The translations under genes were made by a program, and so were the position numbers. The notes under the pieces were generated by a model. The model was not told the DNA's origin. It saw only the letters and a list, made by a program, of their open reading frames with translations, and searched no databases. This document shows, piece by piece, positions 6,739-7,293 of a stretch of DNA of 7,293 bases; the first letter of the stretch is position 1, and every line of letters starts with the position of its first letter. Location: positions 1 to 7,293 of the forward strand of contig CAJBPC010000568.1 in NCBI GenBank assembly GCA_903957405.1. Reading direction: 5' to 3'. This DNA comes from an uncultured bacterium. Lineage in GTDB: Bacteria > Bacteroidota > Bacteroidia > Chitinophagales > Chitinophagaceae.

Positions 6739-7293
6739 TCATTTGATGACCTCTTCGATCACTTTACCGATGCTGCCATTCGGCATCTGGATCTTCAGCA
6801 TTGCAGCAATGGTGGGTGCGATATCCGTCATATACACCTCCCGGTGCGACTTTCCCGCCTTCACACCCCAGCCCATCCAGACCAGCGGAATATGTGCATC
6901 ATACGGATACCAGGAGCCATGTGTGGTGCCCGTTTTGGAACCATAAAAATATTGCGGCATCAGGATCACCTGAACATCTCCTCCCCGCTTCGTATTGTAT
7001 CCCTGTATGAAACGTTCCCTGACTGTAGAAGGCAGATTCGCAGCACTGATATCCGTGTTGTCAAAAGCCATCAGCATATTGGGGTCCTTGTTCAATTCGC
7101 CGATCAGGAACTTGCGCACCGCCTCCCTGTCCACCCCTGCGGAATCAATGGCCTTGTGATTCAGATAGAGTTGGTAATTATCGGCATCAAGGATCAACCC
7201 TTTCACCCCGAACTTCTTTGTTGCGGCATTCTCCAGCGCCGTACGGTCGGATGACACCACGGATGCCGGCATCTTGTGTTCCTTCATGAATCC
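6739..7293 (-). CDS. pafA: PafA-like alkaline phosphatase, C-terminal part
   Basis: This is the C-terminal 184 codons of a gene that continues past the right edge; the frame is open to position 7293, and the Met at 7287 is internal rather than a start. The sequence fits the type I phosphodiesterase/alkaline phosphatase superfamily, PafA branch, common in Bacteroidota: these are exported zinc enzymes that release phosphate from phosphomonoesters. The key visible motif is GTTHGSWYPYDAHIPLVWMG, whose first histidine is the last zinc ligand of the family. It is followed by the closing segment EVYMTDIAPTIAAMLKIQMPNG. The nucleophile and the other metal ligands lie upstream, outside the window, so activity cannot be judged. 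The stop is TGA at 6739-6741. It converges with the protease gene; both products are probably exported, but no functional link is shown. Confidence 0.88.
   Translation of the reverse strand, partial: GFMKEHKMPASVVSSDRTALENAATKKFGVKGLILDADNYQLYLNHKAIDSAGVDREAVRKFLIGELNKDPNMLMAFDNTDISAANLPSTVRERFIQGYNTKRGGDVQVILMPQYFYGSKTGTTHGSWYPYDAHIPLVWMGWGVKAGKSHREVYMTDIAPTIAAMLKIQMPNGSIGKVIEEVIK

Noticed and set aside
6667..7254. A 195-codon open frame on the plus strand over the phosphatase gene.
   Set aside because: It starts inside the inverted repeat and is antisense to clear PafA-like motifs.

Overview
The window looks like chromosome from a member of the Bacteroidota, most likely the Chitinophagaceae or a close relative. 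This is an inference from the gene families (a fused M16 zinc protease with an export signal, a PafA-type alkaline phosphatase, a ModF-like twin ATPase), from the mostly weak Shine-Dalgarno sequences, and from one TAnnTTTG-like promoter element. The genes have moderate to high GC. One AT-richer stretch stands out.

Layout from left to right. Positions 1-90 are the untranslated left edge. On the minus strand, thyA (start at 1415) and folA (start at 594) form a two-gene operon with a 26-base gap. ThyA makes dTMP and releases dihydrofolate, and FolA reduces that dihydrofolate back to tetrahydrofolate, so the pair is a closed cycle. Positions 1416-2208 hold about 790 bases with no intact gene. Inside it, 1510 to about 2010 on the plus strand reads, through several frame changes and stops, like a decayed RhuM-family gene. 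Positions 2209-3657 on the minus strand encode a ModF/PhrA-like protein with two ABC ATPase domains. The second domain looks intact and the first lacks the usual catalytic glutamate and switch histidine. A strong hairpin covers its stop codon.

A 144-base divergent intergenic region separates this gene from a plus-strand gene (3802-6645) for a 947-residue exported M16 zinc protease. The gap holds several nested inverted repeats that could form alternative hairpins. The protease gene converges on a minus-strand gene that leaves the window at its right edge (6739-7293, C-terminal part only). That gene encodes a PafA-like alkaline phosphatase. A long imperfect inverted repeat lies between the two stop codons and is probably a terminator.

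No complete new defence or mobile system is visible. The intact genes belong to recognisable families. The points most worth a second look are the decayed gene at 1510-2010, the repeat-rich leader at 3674-3759, and the asymmetric ATPase.
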